Of a stretch of DNA of 64,000 bases, positions 46,849 through 56,052 are shown piece by piece. This DNA comes from Streptomyces agglomeratus (GTDB lineage: Bacteria > Actinomycetota > Actinomycetes > Streptomycetales > Streptomycetaceae), in NCBI RefSeq assembly GCF_001746415.1, contig NZ_MEHJ01000001.1, positions 682,001 to 746,000 of the forward strand, read 5' to 3'. Position numbers and translations under genes: made by a program. The stretch's first letter is position 1. Each line of letters starts with the position of its first letter. The notes beneath the pieces are model-generated. The model searched no databases. It had not been told where the DNA came from and worked only from the letters and a program-made list of their open reading frames with translations.

Positions 46849-48240
46849 TCAGAGGGCCGACGGGGGACGCGATGGCTCCTGGGCGCCGGACGCGCCGGGG
46901 GCGGCGGCCGGCCCGAGCAGCCGGAGTGCGTCGAGGGCGAGGGTGAGCTGCACCAGATCGCGGGGCCGGGACAGAGCGAGACCCGTTGTCTGCTCGAAGC
47001 GGCGCAGCCGGTTGAGCACGGTGTTGCGATGGCAGAGCATGTGCCGGGCGGTCTGGACGGCGGAGCCGCCCTTCTCGATCCAGACTCCGAGGGTGGCGAA
47101 CAGGGTGTCGCGGTCCGCGGGTTCCAGGTCGTACATGGGCTGGAGCACCTGGAGCGTCAGTTCGGCGGACAGGTCGGGCCGGGAGAGCAGGAGGCCGTCG
47201 GGCAGGCGGGAGTCGAGCCGGGCGATCTCGCCGTCGGCCCGGCACGTACGCAGCGCGAGTCCGGCCATGTCACGGGCCCGGGACAGGCTGTGCAGCCCCT
47301 GTACGACCGGGCTGATGCCGATGCGCAGTCCGGTACCGGCGACCAGGCCCGACGCCAGGGCGTCCAGGGGACGGTCGCCCAGGTGCGCGACGAGCACAGC
47401 GCGCTGCCCGCGGGTATGGCGCAGGACCCGTATCCCGTGCACCTCCGGGACGCTTTCCGGCAGGCGGCCGTACGGCGGTGTGGCTCCTATCATCGCCACG
47501 GCGAACCGTCCGTCGAGCGGCAGATCGAGGATCGCCGCCGCGTCCCGGGCGAAGTCGGGTTCGTTGCGGCTCTCCAGCAGGGCGGCGAGGATCAGGCGGA
47601 CGCGTTCACCGTGCCGGCTGGCGACGCCCTTGGCGACCTGCCGGTAGGCGTCGGCGACCAGGACGGCGTCGCGGTCGTTGTGTTTCCACACCAGCTCGGC
47701 CACGTGCACCAGCTGGCGCGAGTCGCCGAGCCCGTGCCGCTCCACCGCACGGACGATCCCGCTCCAGACCTCCGAGCCGGCGACACGGTAGGCGTGCATC
47801 ACCTCGTCGAGGGGGCGGCCCTCTTCGGCGCGCCGGATGCCCAGTTCCCTGGTGTACCGCTCGACGTCCACGAGCCTGCCCGGGTCCAGGCCCGCCTCCA
47901 GCCCGTGGCGGACGCCGGTGCTCACGGACCGCCGCAGGTCGGGCGGGGCGAGCGGGTCCGCGTAGTACTGGACCTCGGTCCGGATCTTCTCGACGACGGT
48001 GTCGGTGAAGTCGGTACCGCGTCCCAGCAGGCGTCGGCAGGCACGATCGAAGAGCTGGAGCGCGGTGGACTCCGCCGCGGCGGCGGGCGGCCCGCCGACG
48101 GCCTCGTCGTGGCCGCGAGCGCCCTCCCGGCTCAGCTCGGCGCGGAGCTTGCCGGTCGTCGCCGGGAGGCGCTCGTCGCCGCGGCCGGTGCCGACAGGGG
48201 TGGTGGTACGAGCGCTGCCGGAAATGGCGTTGGTGTGCAT
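46849..48240 (-). CDS. PucR/CdaR-family transcriptional regulator
   Basis: 463 aa. A central GGDEF-like/CdaR region is followed by the C-terminal PucR helix-turn-helix (VWIEKGGSAVQTARHMLCHRNTVLNRLRRFEQTTGL). These regulators respond to purine-catabolic or sugar-acid metabolites. ATG at 48240 with GGAGG 4 bases upstream; the frame continues far upstream without coding sense. It is encoded just upstream of the DUF485-symporter pair on the same strand and likely controls it; purine-linked control of xdh is possible. Confidence 0.87.
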   Translation of the reverse strand: MHTNAISGSARTTTPVGTGRGDERLPATTGKLRAELSREGARGHDEAVGGPPAAAAESTALQLFDRACRRLLGRGTDFTDTVVEKIRTEVQYYADPLAPPDLRRSVSTGVRHGLEAGLDPGRLVDVERYTRELGIRRAEEGRPLDEVMHAYRVAGSEVWSGIVRAVERHGLGDSRQLVHVAELVWKHNDRDAVLVADAYRQVAKGVASRHGERVRLILAALLESRNEPDFARDAAAILDLPLDGRFAVAMIGATPPYGRLPESVPEVHGIRVLRHTRGQRAVLVAHLGDRPLDALASGLVAGTGLRIGISPVVQGLHSLSRARDMAGLALRTCRADGEIARLDSRLPDGLLLSRPDLSAELTLQVLQPMYDLEPADRDTLFATLGVWIEKGGSAVQTARHMLCHRNTVLNRLRRFEQTTGLALSRPRDLVQLTLALDALRLLGPAAAPGASGAQEPSRPPSAL

Positions 48241-48910
48241 GGACCCTCCAAACGGACGGGACGTGCCAAAACACCGCGGCGGATCGCCAAGTGTGTGCTG
48301 CGCGGTGCGCTGTGCGGTGCGCTGTGCGGTTTCTCCACAGGGTCGGCCGCCGGAGCGTGGAAGGCGGCGGCGTCCTCCGGGAAGCCACCATGCTAAGCAG
48401 TCGGTTAGCCCAGGGCGAGGGCTCAGCGAAACCGTGATGATTCCGCCACATTCGGCCCGGCGGTACGGATGGCGCCCCCTCACCGCCGAGCGGCAGGACG
48501 TGGCGTGCGGCGAGCGGGGCCGGGGGGCGACGGCGGGCACGTGGGCAGGCCACCGCGTGGGCGGGAGACGGATAGCGCCTGATGGGGGCGCGGCCATGGG
48601 CGGCGATGGGTCGCGGCCGTGGGCGGCGATGGGCGGTGACGGTTAAGAAATCCGGCTGACGAGTGAACCCACCCCTCCCTTTTTCCGTCTGAGAGAGGCG
48701 GGAACCATGCGCGGGAACATGTGCGGGAAAGACAGCGCGAGATGTCGGCGACGAAATCTCGCACTCCTTCTTTGACGTGCTCATATTCGGGCTTCTAATG
48801 TAGGTCAGCGTTACAACACACGCTGCTGAGACGGCTTTTGACGATCCGTCGGTTCGTCATGCGCTCGTATGCGGCCGTTGTGTCATTTCACCGAATCGGA
48901 GAAACCCCCC
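48241..48910. other. Intergenic region between the PucR and protease genes
   Basis: 670 bases without a credible gene. It contains two short tandem repeats: GCGGTGCGCTGT-type units at 48302-48329, and two 23-bp copies with two mismatches at 48588-48610 and 48611-48633 (GGCGGCGATGGG core). Bases 48770-48905 are less GC-rich and probably hold the protease promoter. Confidence 0.5.
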
Positions 48911-49801
48911 ATGCGAATTCCATTCCTCCGCCGCTCCGGGCGGACGACCGTCGCCGGTCTGGCGGCCGGCGCGGCGCTCACCCTTTGCATATCGGGTGCG
49001 AGTACGGCCCAGGCCGCACCGGTGGCGAAGGACGGCGACCGGCCCAGCGCCTACATCATCGGCGGCGCAGCGAAGCCCAACGGTACGTACCCCTTCATGG
49101 CCGCACTGCTGAACAAGGGCAGGGACAGCGCCGTGGACCGGCAGTTCTGCGGCGGCAGCCTGCTCTCGCAGGACGTAGTGATGACCGCCGCGCACTGCGT
49201 CGAGGGCACCAAGGCCAAGACCATCGAGGTCACGGTCGGCCGCACCCTGCTGTCGGACAAGCGGCAGGGATCGCTGCGCAACGTGGCCGACATCGTCGTC
49301 CACCCGAGGTACGCCAAGGGCAATGAGGCGTACGACATGGCGCTGCTGATACTGGACAAGCCGGTCCGCGGCACGGCGCCGGTCCACCTGCCGACCGCCG
49401 GGACCGACGCCCTGATCCGGCCCGGCGCCTCGGCCACGGTCGCGGGCTGGGGCAACACCGACACCGAGGTCCCGAAGTACCCGGACCGGCTGCGTGCGGT
49501 GAACGTGCCAGTGCTCTCGCACATCGAGTGCAAGGCCAGTTACCCCGGCTACGACAAGAGCGTCAACGTCTGCGCAGGCGTCGAGGGCAAGGACTCGTGC
49601 CAGGGCGACAGCGGCGGCCCGCTGTTCCGCAAGCTGCCGGGCCGTCAGGGCGTCTACCAGATCGGCATCGTGTCGTACGGAGACGGCTGCGCCGAGCAGG
49701 GAGCCCCGGGCGTCTACACCTACACCGGCTCCGCCAAGCTGTGGAAGACGCTCGACGAGTCGGCCAAGGGTAAGAAGGTCAAGCGCCTGCTCGGGCGCTG
49801 A
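48911..49801 (+). CDS. Secreted trypsin-like serine protease
   Basis: 296 aa. Signal peptide (about 1-36), short propeptide, then the mature-like start YIIGGAA. Catalytic triad H95 (MTAAHC), D142 (YDMALL) and S234 (GDSGGP). D228, six before the serine, corresponds to chymotrypsin Asp189, predicting cleavage after Arg/Lys. Paired cysteines C80-C96 and C230 with C221 fit the fold. A basic tail (GKKVKRLLGR) is unusual and might be cleaved or bind the cell surface. Confidence 0.93.
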   Translation: MRIPFLRRSGRTTVAGLAAGAALTLCISGASTAQAAPVAKDGDRPSAYIIGGAAKPNGTYPFMAALLNKGRDSAVDRQFCGGSLLSQDVVMTAAHCVEGTKAKTIEVTVGRTLLSDKRQGSLRNVADIVVHPRYAKGNEAYDMALLILDKPVRGTAPVHLPTAGTDALIRPGASATVAGWGNTDTEVPKYPDRLRAVNVPVLSHIECKASYPGYDKSVNVCAGVEGKDSCQGDSGGPLFRKLPGRQGVYQIGIVSYGDGCAEQGAPGVYTYTGSAKLWKTLDESAKGKKVKRLLGR

Positions 49802-49818
49802 CCGGCCGACAACCCGCT

Positions 49819-49837
49819 GCCCGGCCCTCTGCCGGGC
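49819..49837 (+). terminator. Hairpin after the protease gene
   Basis: A 7-bp GC stem (GCCCGGC / GCCGGGC) with a CCTCT loop, 17 bases after the stop, in the gap to the convergent LuxR gene. Confidence 0.45.
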
Positions 49838-49917
49838 GCTGACCGGTCCCGCCGGGCGCTGACCGTGACGGCCCGTTGCCCCGTCCCGCCGCCGCGGAGC
49901 CGGGCAGCGGGCCGTGC

Positions 49918-51255
49918 TCACGCCGCCGCGTGGAACAGGGCCGCCGCCTCGCCCCGCGAGGCGACCCCCAGCTTCGTCAGGATCTTCGCGACGTGGAACT
50001 TCACGGTCGACTCGCTGATGTGGAGTTCCTGCGCGATCACCCGGTTGCGGTGCCCGAGCGCGAGTCTCGCCAGCACCTCCAGTTCCCGCGCCCCCAAAGA
50101 GCTCAGCGGATCGGCGGATGCCGGGGCGGCGGGCGTAGCCAGGGGGACCACCGCGGTGACCGTCGTCCCCCAGCCGGGCACCGCGTCCACCTCCAGCCGC
50201 CCGCCGAGGACTTCGAGCCGGTCGGCGATGCGGGCGGACCCCAGCTCGCACACGGACATCGTGCCCGGCCCGTCGTCCCGTACGGTCGCGCGCAACTCCT
50301 GCTCGGTGATCTGCCAGCCCACCCGCACCCGGGTCGTCGTCTCCTGCTCCAGCACGGTCAGCACCACCGCCCGCACGATCGCCCGCGCCGCGTGCGCCAC
50401 GTCTGCGGCGACCCCGCGGACGGAGTCGAGAGGCCCCAGTTCCAGTTGGACGCGGCTGTGGCGCAGCAGCGCGCGCAGCGAGTCCGCGAGCCGGCCGAAG
50501 GCTTCGTCCGCCCGCTCCTCGGCGACGGCCTTGTCCCGGTCCGTCTCGGTCCGCAGTTCCATGAGCGCGGTCACGGCCAGCTCCGTGGCGGTGGCCCGCG
50601 CGGCCGCGTCGTCGAGGTTACGGCTGCGCAGTACCCCCAACAGCCCGGTCAGCGCGGCCGAGTGCCTCTCGCTCAGCTCCGCGATCACCCTGGCCCGGGT
50701 GTCGGCGGCGGCGCGTGAGCGGGCCAGTGCGCCGGGGGTCGCCTCCGTCGCCAGCCGGTCGAAGTGGCTGGTCACCAGGGACCACAGGGCCTGCACTACG
50801 GCCAGCGCGCCCTCTTCCACCGGTAGAGCGCCGGCCTCGCGTACGAGGACCAGCAGCGCGCCCCGCGGCGTCGCGTCGGACATCACGGCGACCACGGGCC
50901 GCTCGGCCCCGGCGATCGTGGCCGCGCCCTGCCACGGCCGGCCGGGCACACCGGCGAGGAAGAGCGGTTCCAGGTCGGCCGCGCCGATCCGGGTGGCGAA
51001 CGGCGCTTCACCGGCCACCTTGAAGGGCGAGTGCGCGCAGTGGGTGGACAGTTCGGCGGCTGCCAGGTGCGGGACCGCCTCCGCCAGAACCGCCGACAGC
51101 CGGGGCAGGATCTGCCCCAGCGGCTGCCGGATGACGTCGTAACCCGCGGTCAGTGCGGCCAGGGCGGTGGCGCCGGGCGAGAGGGCCGGCGCGTCGGCGG
51201 CAGCGGTGTCCGCCGTGGGCAGGAAGGTCACGGTCCCGGTGGTTGTCAGCTCCAT
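49918..51255 (-). CDS. HATPase-LuxR fusion regulator
   Basis: 445 aa. A GAF-like N-terminal half (about 30-170), a helical region resembling a HisKA_3 dimerisation unit (VIAELSERHSAALTG; about 190-270), an HATPase-like region with DDGPG and VPGWGTTVTAVVPL (about 300-370), then a LuxR/NarL helix-turn-helix (LGARELEVLARLALG, ISESTVKFHVAKILTKLG). The sensor-kinase and response-regulator output parts are in one chain with no receiver domain. The N-box is poorly matched, so ATP binding is uncertain. Divergent from the oxidoreductase gene at 51398, its likely target. Confidence 0.82.
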   Translation of the reverse strand: MELTTTGTVTFLPTADTAAADAPALSPGATALAALTAGYDVIRQPLGQILPRLSAVLAEAVPHLAAAELSTHCAHSPFKVAGEAPFATRIGAADLEPLFLAGVPGRPWQGAATIAGAERPVVAVMSDATPRGALLVLVREAGALPVEEGALAVVQALWSLVTSHFDRLATEATPGALARSRAAADTRARVIAELSERHSAALTGLLGVLRSRNLDDAAARATATELAVTALMELRTETDRDKAVAEERADEAFGRLADSLRALLRHSRVQLELGPLDSVRGVAADVAHAARAIVRAVVLTVLEQETTTRVRVGWQITEQELRATVRDDGPGTMSVCELGSARIADRLEVLGGRLEVDAVPGWGTTVTAVVPLATPAAPASADPLSSLGARELEVLARLALGHRNRVIAQELHISESTVKFHVAKILTKLGVASRGEAAALFHAAA

Positions 51256-51397
51256 TCGGCCAGCGTAGCCAGGGCCGGGTCGCGTACGGCTGGTCTTTCG
51301 GCCAGTACGGACTGTCCCGAAGACCTGTCCGAACGGCCGTCCCGGCGGCGGAGGCTGTGGACGTCAACCGATCAGCGTCAGCAGCGGGGAGTCAGTC

Positions 51398-52312
51398 ATG
51401 GAAGCGATCGTTCACGACACGTTCGGCGGTCCGGAGGTCCTGCGTCACGACCAGGTGCGTAAGCCGGAGCCGGAAGCGGGCCAGGTCAGGGTGCGGGTGA
51501 TGGCGGCCGGAGTGAACCCGCTCGACTATAAGATCCGCAACGGATGGATGGACGAGTTCTACCCGACGACACTGCCGGCCGTACCGGGCCTGGAGTTCGC
51601 CGGAATCGTGGACGCGGTCGGCGAGGGTGTCACCCACACCGCGGTGGGTGAGGAGGTGCTCGGCTGGACGACGACGGGCGCCTACGCCCAGTACGCGCTG
51701 GCCGGGCACATCACGGCCAAGCCCGCCGCCCTTTCCTGGGAGCGGGCGGCGTCCCTGCCCGTGGCCGGCGAAACCGCCCAGCGGGTACTGGACCTGCTGG
51801 GCGTGAAGTCCGGCGAGGTGCTGCTGGTGCACGGCGCGGCGGGCGTGGTCGGCTCGGTCGCCGTACAGCTCGCGACCTCCGCCGGAGTCACGGTCGTCGG
51901 CACGGCGTCGGAGGCGAACCACGAGTACCTGCGTGCGCTCGGATCGGTTCCCGTCAGGTACGGGGACGGGCTGGCCGAGCGGGTACGGGCGGCCGCCCCT
52001 GAGGGCGTGGACGCGGTCTTCGACACGGCCGGGCACGGCGTGCTCCCGCTGTCGATCGAGCTGCTCGGCGGCGCCGCCGACCGTGTCGTCACCATCGCCG
52101 ATACCAACGCCGCCGACCACGGCGTGGTCTTCTCTGCCGGCGGTACGGCGCCCGAGGTCATCCGGGCGGGGCTGGCCGAACACGCCCGTCTCGCCGCCGA
52201 GGGGCTGCTGGACGTCCGTATCGCCGAGGTCTTCGCGCTCGCGGACGCGGCGAAGGCGCAGGAGCTGAGCGAGGCCGGACATGCGCGGGGCAAGCTGATC
52301 ATCAAGCCCTGA
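51398..52312 (+). CDS. Quinone-oxidoreductase-like MDR enzyme
   Basis: 304 aa. It belongs to the zinc-lacking branch of the medium-chain dehydrogenase superfamily: GroES-like N-terminus (VMAAGVNPLDYKIRNGWM, VPGLEFAGIVDAVGEG), NADPH-binding VHGAAGVVGSVAVQLA, and FDTAGHG. It probably reduces quinones or alpha,beta-unsaturated carbonyls with NADPH. Divergent from the HATPase-LuxR gene; the 142-base gap holds both promoters. Confidence 0.88.
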   Translation: MEAIVHDTFGGPEVLRHDQVRKPEPEAGQVRVRVMAAGVNPLDYKIRNGWMDEFYPTTLPAVPGLEFAGIVDAVGEGVTHTAVGEEVLGWTTTGAYAQYALAGHITAKPAALSWERAASLPVAGETAQRVLDLLGVKSGEVLLVHGAAGVVGSVAVQLATSAGVTVVGTASEANHEYLRALGSVPVRYGDGLAERVRAAAPEGVDAVFDTAGHGVLPLSIELLGGAADRVVTIADTNAADHGVVFSAGGTAPEVIRAGLAEHARLAAEGLLDVRIAEVFALADAAKAQELSEAGHARGKLIIKP

Positions 52313-52321
52313 CGCCAGGCC

Positions 52322-52361
52322 GCTGACCCGGCCGCCACGCCCGACGCGGCTCCGGGTCAGC
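52322..52361 (+). terminator. Hairpin after the oxidoreductase gene
   Basis: Perfect 10-bp stem (GCTGACCCGG / CCGGGTCAGC) with a 20-base loop, 9 bases after the stop. Confidence 0.5.
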
Positions 52362-52528
52362 AGGCGATGCCCCTGCAACGCGGCCATGCGCACCGGGTCT
52401 CACCGGACGTACTGGGTCACCCGACGTACTGGGACCACCGGACGTACGGCCACCGTCGTAGGCCCGTGAGCCCGTGGGCTCGTGGGTCCTGGCGGCCGGG
52501 GCCGACCTGTCCGGCCGCCCGCGCCCGG

Positions 52529-53137
52529 TCACCTGGAAGGTTCGTCGTCGCAGCGACGGCAGAGACATGAAGCGACGACCATCAGGGGCCAAAGGGACTG
52601 AACGCATGTCACAAAACGTTCGGCAACACCGGCGGCACCTTGACGCTGCATTTCGATCAGGAACCAGCCTGCGCCGACGCCCATGAGAATCGTCACCGTG
52701 ATGGAGGGCGCGGGCCGCAGTCCCCATGGTGCGGTTCCGCCGCGATCGGCGGCCAGGACCGGCCACACCGCCAGGAGAGTGAAACCGACCGCGACGACCG
52801 ACCCGTGGACCAGTGACCCCCCGCTGCTCGGCACCGGGAGCAGAGCCACCACCAACGCCACCGCTCCACCGGCGCCCAGCGCCACACGTCCGGCAAGCGC
52901 GGCTGCGCGTAGCCCCCAGGCGGTGAGCAGATGGCAGAGGCCCAGACCGAGGAGTGCTCCGGTCATCACCCAGAATCCCGCAGCCCCATGGGCCCCATGG
53001 GCCCCAAGGACACTGATCGTCTGGGTAACCGGATCGTAGCCGGGCCCCTGCTGTAGTGCCGCGATCGTCCAGCCGCCGACCAAGAGGACGGGGGCGCACC
53101 CCGACGAAAGCAGGGCCCACCGGGGAACTGGTCGCAT
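52529..53137 (-). CDS. DUF998-type integral membrane protein
   Basis: 202 aa with about six hydrophobic segments. The N-terminal stretch (GGWTIAALQQGPGYDPVTQTIS) matches the conserved loop of DUF998 proteins; GAHGAHGA reflects a short duplicated GGGGCCCAT-type sequence. Function unknown. ATG at 53137. The frame stays open through the whole insertion sequence upstream, but that is antiframe of the transposase. The start lies about 10 bases from the IS605 remnant end, so its native promoter may have been displaced. Confidence 0.72.
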   Translation of the reverse strand: MRPVPRWALLSSGCAPVLLVGGWTIAALQQGPGYDPVTQTISVLGAHGAHGAAGFWVMTGALLGLGLCHLLTAWGLRAAALAGRVALGAGGAVALVVALLPVPSSGGSLVHGSVVAVGFTLLAVWPVLAADRGGTAPWGLRPAPSITVTILMGVGAGWFLIEMQRQGAAGVAERFVTCVQSLWPLMVVASCLCRRCDDEPSR

Positions 53138-53168
53138 CAGCCCACCTTGACATCCTCTCCGCCCTAAA

Positions 53169-54953
53169 GGACCCCGTTGCTGATCTCTCAAATCTCCCCT
53201 CGTACCCGGTGCGGAAGCGGGATGGTGGGGTGGAGGATCGAGTTCGTTGGCGGTGATGTTCAAGTGTCGTTGGAGTCGTGGGCGGGTGGAGAGATCCCGG
53301 AGTTGACCCGGCGGGTGGCGCGCAGGGCCTTCCCGAAGAGCTCGTTGGCGATACGGCTGCGCGACAGTCTGGGACAGATCTTCGATGACGCACTGTTCGC
53401 GGCCGCGTTCCCGGCTGATGGGCGGCCGGCAGCCTCGCCCGGCGCGCTGGCGATGGTGTCGGTGATGCAGTACGCCGAGAGGTTGTCCGACCGCCAGGCC
53501 GCCGAGGCCGTGCGGGCGCGGATCGACTGGAAATACCTGCTGGGCCTGGATCTCGACGACAGTGGGTTCGACCACTCGTTGCTGGCCCGGTTCCGGGCCC
53601 GGCTGGTCGCACACGGACTTGAAGAGCGCGTCCTGGAGGCGGTGTTGGAGGCCGCCGCGGGCCAGGGGCTGCTGCGCCGGGGCGGACGCCAGCGCACCGA
53701 CTCCACCCGGGTGGTCGCCGACGTGCGCCTGCTGAACCGGATGGAGTTCGTCGCCGAGACCCTGCGTGCTGCCCTGGAGGCGCTCGCCGCTGCTGCACCG
53801 GACTGGCTGGAGCAGTCCCTGGCAGAACGGGAGACCGACTGGCTGGGCCGGTACGGAGAGCGCGTGGACTCCTGGCACGGGCTGCCCGACGGCCAGGACC
53901 GCGACAGCTGGCTGCGTCAGGTCGGCGAGGACGGATTCCACCTGCTCACGGCTACCTGGAGGCCCGATGCGCCCGACTGGCTGCGCCGCATCCCCGCCCT
54001 GCAGATCCTGCGCCAGGTGTGGGTGCAGCAGTACCACCGTGGTCCGGGCGGCGTGCACGTCCGTGAAGGCGAGGACCTGCCCCCTGCGCACCAGATGCTG
54101 GTAAGCCCCTATGACACCGAGGCGCGCTACGGCACCAAGAAGACCATCAGTTGGACGGGCTACTGGCTGCACCTGACCGAGACCTGCGACGACGAAACAC
54201 CCCGGCTGATCACGGACGTTGCGACCGCTACCGCGGCCGACGGGGACAGCGAGGCCCTGCCCGGCATCCATACCCGCCTCGCCGAGCGGAAGCTGCTGCC
54301 CACCGAGCAGCTCGTCGACAGCGGCTACGTCACGGCCGGCACCCTGGTCAGCGCCCGTCAGGAACACGGCATCGACCTCGTCGGCCCTGCACGCCCTGTC
54401 GCCGGAGGCGACGGCCTCCAACGGTTCGGCCACGACCACTTCCAGATCGACGACGTTCGACGTGAGGCGATCTGTCCGGGTGGGCACACCAGCGTCTCCT
54501 GGGCTGCCACCCGCAGCAGTCGCCGCACACGCGTCCCCTTGGTCCAGATCCGTTTCGACGCGGCGACCTGCCGTGTCTGCCCGCTGCGCTCGCAGTGCAC
54601 GACAGCGGGCAACGGCAAGTGGGGGCGGGCACTCACCCTGCGCGAGCCCGCCCAGAGAGCGGCCCTCCAGCAGCGCCGCCGCGAACAGGAAACCGACGCC
54701 TGGCGGGATCGCTACCGCCGACGCGCCGGAATCGAGGCCACCGTCTGCCAGATCATCCACCGCACCCGCGCACGCCGCAGCCGCTACCGGACCGCAGCCG
54801 CCACCCACCTCGGACACTGCCTTGCCGCCACGGCCGTCAACCTCATCCGGATCGATGCCTGGCAGCAAGGCCACCGCCCTGAGCGCACCCGCACCACCCA
54901 CTTATGCCGCCTCCTCGCGCGCCCCTCGAAATGAAAGATCAGCAACGGGGTCC
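53169..54953 (+). mobile_element. IS1182-family insertion sequence, apparently complete
   Basis: 1,785 bp bounded by perfect 18-bp inverted repeats (53169-53186 and 54936-54953; GGACCCCGTTGCTGATCT at the left). Both sides carry TAAA (53165-53168 and 54954-54957), a 4-bp target duplication. One full transposase gene. Intact ends and gene suggest a recent insertion. Confidence 0.85.
53264..54934 (+). CDS. IS1182-family DDE transposase
   Basis: 556 aa. The N-terminal DUF772-type region (LSDRQAAEAVRARIDWKYLLGL, DHSLLARFRARL) is followed by the first catalytic Asp in QRTDSTRVVADV, the middle region LVDSGYVTAGTL and a Cys-rich segment (CRVCPLRSQC). The C-terminal RRAGIEATVCQIIH supplies the Glu. 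Start chosen at GTG 53264 (SLESWAGGEIPEL), where the family resemblance begins; an ATG at 53222 is possible and the TTG inside the inverted repeat is unlikely. Confidence 0.88.
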   Translation: MSLESWAGGEIPELTRRVARRAFPKSSLAIRLRDSLGQIFDDALFAAAFPADGRPAASPGALAMVSVMQYAERLSDRQAAEAVRARIDWKYLLGLDLDDSGFDHSLLARFRARLVAHGLEERVLEAVLEAAAGQGLLRRGGRQRTDSTRVVADVRLLNRMEFVAETLRAALEALAAAAPDWLEQSLAERETDWLGRYGERVDSWHGLPDGQDRDSWLRQVGEDGFHLLTATWRPDAPDWLRRIPALQILRQVWVQQYHRGPGGVHVREGEDLPPAHQMLVSPYDTEARYGTKKTISWTGYWLHLTETCDDETPRLITDVATATAADGDSEALPGIHTRLAERKLLPTEQLVDSGYVTAGTLVSARQEHGIDLVGPARPVAGGDGLQRFGHDHFQIDDVRREAICPGGHTSVSWAATRSSRRTRVPLVQIRFDAATCRVCPLRSQCTTAGNGKWGRALTLREPAQRAALQQRRREQETDAWRDRYRRRAGIEATVCQIIHRTRARRSRYRTAAATHLGHCLAATAVNLIRIDAWQQGHRPERTRTTHLCRLLARPSK

Positions 54954-55115
54954 TAAAGGGCGGAGATTCCCGCCTGCCTGCGGTGGTCACCGGCTTGGGC
55001 TTCGGGTGGGTTCCTGTTTCTTCGCGCTGCGCCGGGACGGGTCCCGGTCTTACCCGCGCTCCGCAGGCTGATACCGCCAGTCCGGCGGCCTTGGCGACGT
55101 TGACCGCCGGCACCC
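54954..55115 (-). pseudogene. 3' remnant of a tnpB (IS605 OrfB) gene
   Basis: The minus strand encodes VNVAKAAGLAVSACGARVR followed by PGPVPAQREETGTHPKPKP and ESPPF. This is the end of actinobacterial TnpB proteins, beginning at the last RuvC motif (normally DxNAAxN; here only the AxN part remains). Upstream the similarity stops, so about 90% of the gene is lost. From 55116 to about 55620 I see no supported gene. Confidence 0.6.
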
Positions 55116-55635
55116 CGCTCGGCGGCACGCGCTCCTCCCACCTCGAAGCCCTCATCCTCGCGGTCTGACAGCCCGATTCGCGGATTCTCAGCAGAGTGCT
55201 GAAGGGTGAAGCACTGCGCAAGATCAGAGGTAGAACGCTCGGTCGTTCCTCCGCGCGGCACGCAGGCGGAGTGGAACCCGATCAGCTCACAGTCGGCTTC
55301 GCCGGACAGCGACGGCCCTGACCTCGACGTGTTGGCGGAGTCCACCGCCGAGATCCGAACGACGTGGTTCGAGCAGCGGGGCACACGCGGAGCGACCGAG
55401 CCACGTCGGCGTACCCGACCGGCCTGCCCTGCCGGGCCGGGACCGGCGCAGACGTGCTGCCCGCGCCGGCCAACAGGAGACCGTCCCCCGGTGGTCCGTA
55501 CCGGTCGGGAAGCGCGCCGGCCGCCCCCGCCCGAAGCACCCGCGGCCGGGACTGCGGTGGCGTAGGCGGAACAGCCGGCTTCACACCGGATACGCGCCAG
55601 GGCTTGACCTGGACCGCCACCATCCATCACCCTTT

Positions 55636-55656
55636 CACTACTTGATTAGTTGAAGG
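55636..55656. promoter_or_regulatory. Putative promoter/operator of the GntR-ABC operon
   Basis: ACTACTTGATTAGTTGA is an A/T-rich island with partial dyad symmetry (CTACT/AGTTG around TTGATTA), about 15 bases before the GTG. YtrA-type GntR regulators often bind such TACT...AGTA sites next to their own start. The transcript would be nearly leaderless. Confidence 0.3.
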
Positions 55657-55665
55657 GGGGTTGTA

Positions 55666-56052
55666 GTGATCGAATACCGGATCGACCGGGGCACAGGCAT
55701 AGCCACGTACTTACAGATCGTGCAACAGACCAAGCGCGCCATGCGCTTGGGCCTGCTCGAGCCGGGCGACAGGCTGCCCACCGCCCGCGAGGTCGTGGAG
55801 GCGACAGCCATCAACCCGAACACCGTGCTCAAGGCTTATCGGGAGCTGGAGCGCGAGGGCCTGGTGCAGGCACGACGCGGCCTCGGCACGTTCGTGCAGA
55901 AGTCGCTGGAGGCGGCGGCGACTCAGTCTCCGCTCGCCGACGAGCTGGCCGACTGGATGAAGCGAGCCCACCTGGGCGGACTCGTTCGCGAGGACGTCGC
56001 CGCACTGTTCAGCTCCGCTCTGGAGCAGGAGTTCACGGAGGGGGAGCAATGA
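55666..56052 (+). CDS. GntR-family regulator, YtrA type
   Basis: 128 aa. A winged helix (about 10-75: TYLQIVQQTKRAMRLGLLEPG, LPTAREVVEATAINPNTVLKAYRELEREGLV) and only a short dimerisation tail, the compact YtrA layout. These repress ABC transporter operons that start with their own gene. GTG with AAGGGGGG 5 bases upstream. ATGA overlap with the ATPase gene. Confidence 0.9.
   Translation: MIEYRIDRGTGIATYLQIVQQTKRAMRLGLLEPGDRLPTAREVVEATAINPNTVLKAYRELEREGLVQARRGLGTFVQKSLEAAATQSPLADELADWMKRAHLGGLVREDVAALFSSALEQEFTEGEQ

Larger units (their letters stand above)
53146..55115 (-). mobile_element. Decayed IS605/TnpB element interrupted by an IS1182-family element
   Basis: Taking out the inner element, the flanks join to CTCCGCCC-TAAA-GGGCGGAG, an 8-bp hairpin typical of the right end of IS605/IS1341-type elements, preceded by TTGACATC on the outer side. 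Next to it, in minus orientation, is the end of a tnpB-like gene. Only the right end survives; the rest of tnpB and the left end are not visible. Confidence 0.6.

Noticed and set aside
52529..54901. 790-codon minus-strand frame across the insertion sequence
   Set aside because: Only the last 202 codons (from ATG 53137) look like protein; the rest is antiframe of the transposase.
55206..55565. 119-codon plus frame before the GntR gene
   Set aside because: No ribosome site, composition dominated by Pro/Arg/Thr, no recognisable domain.
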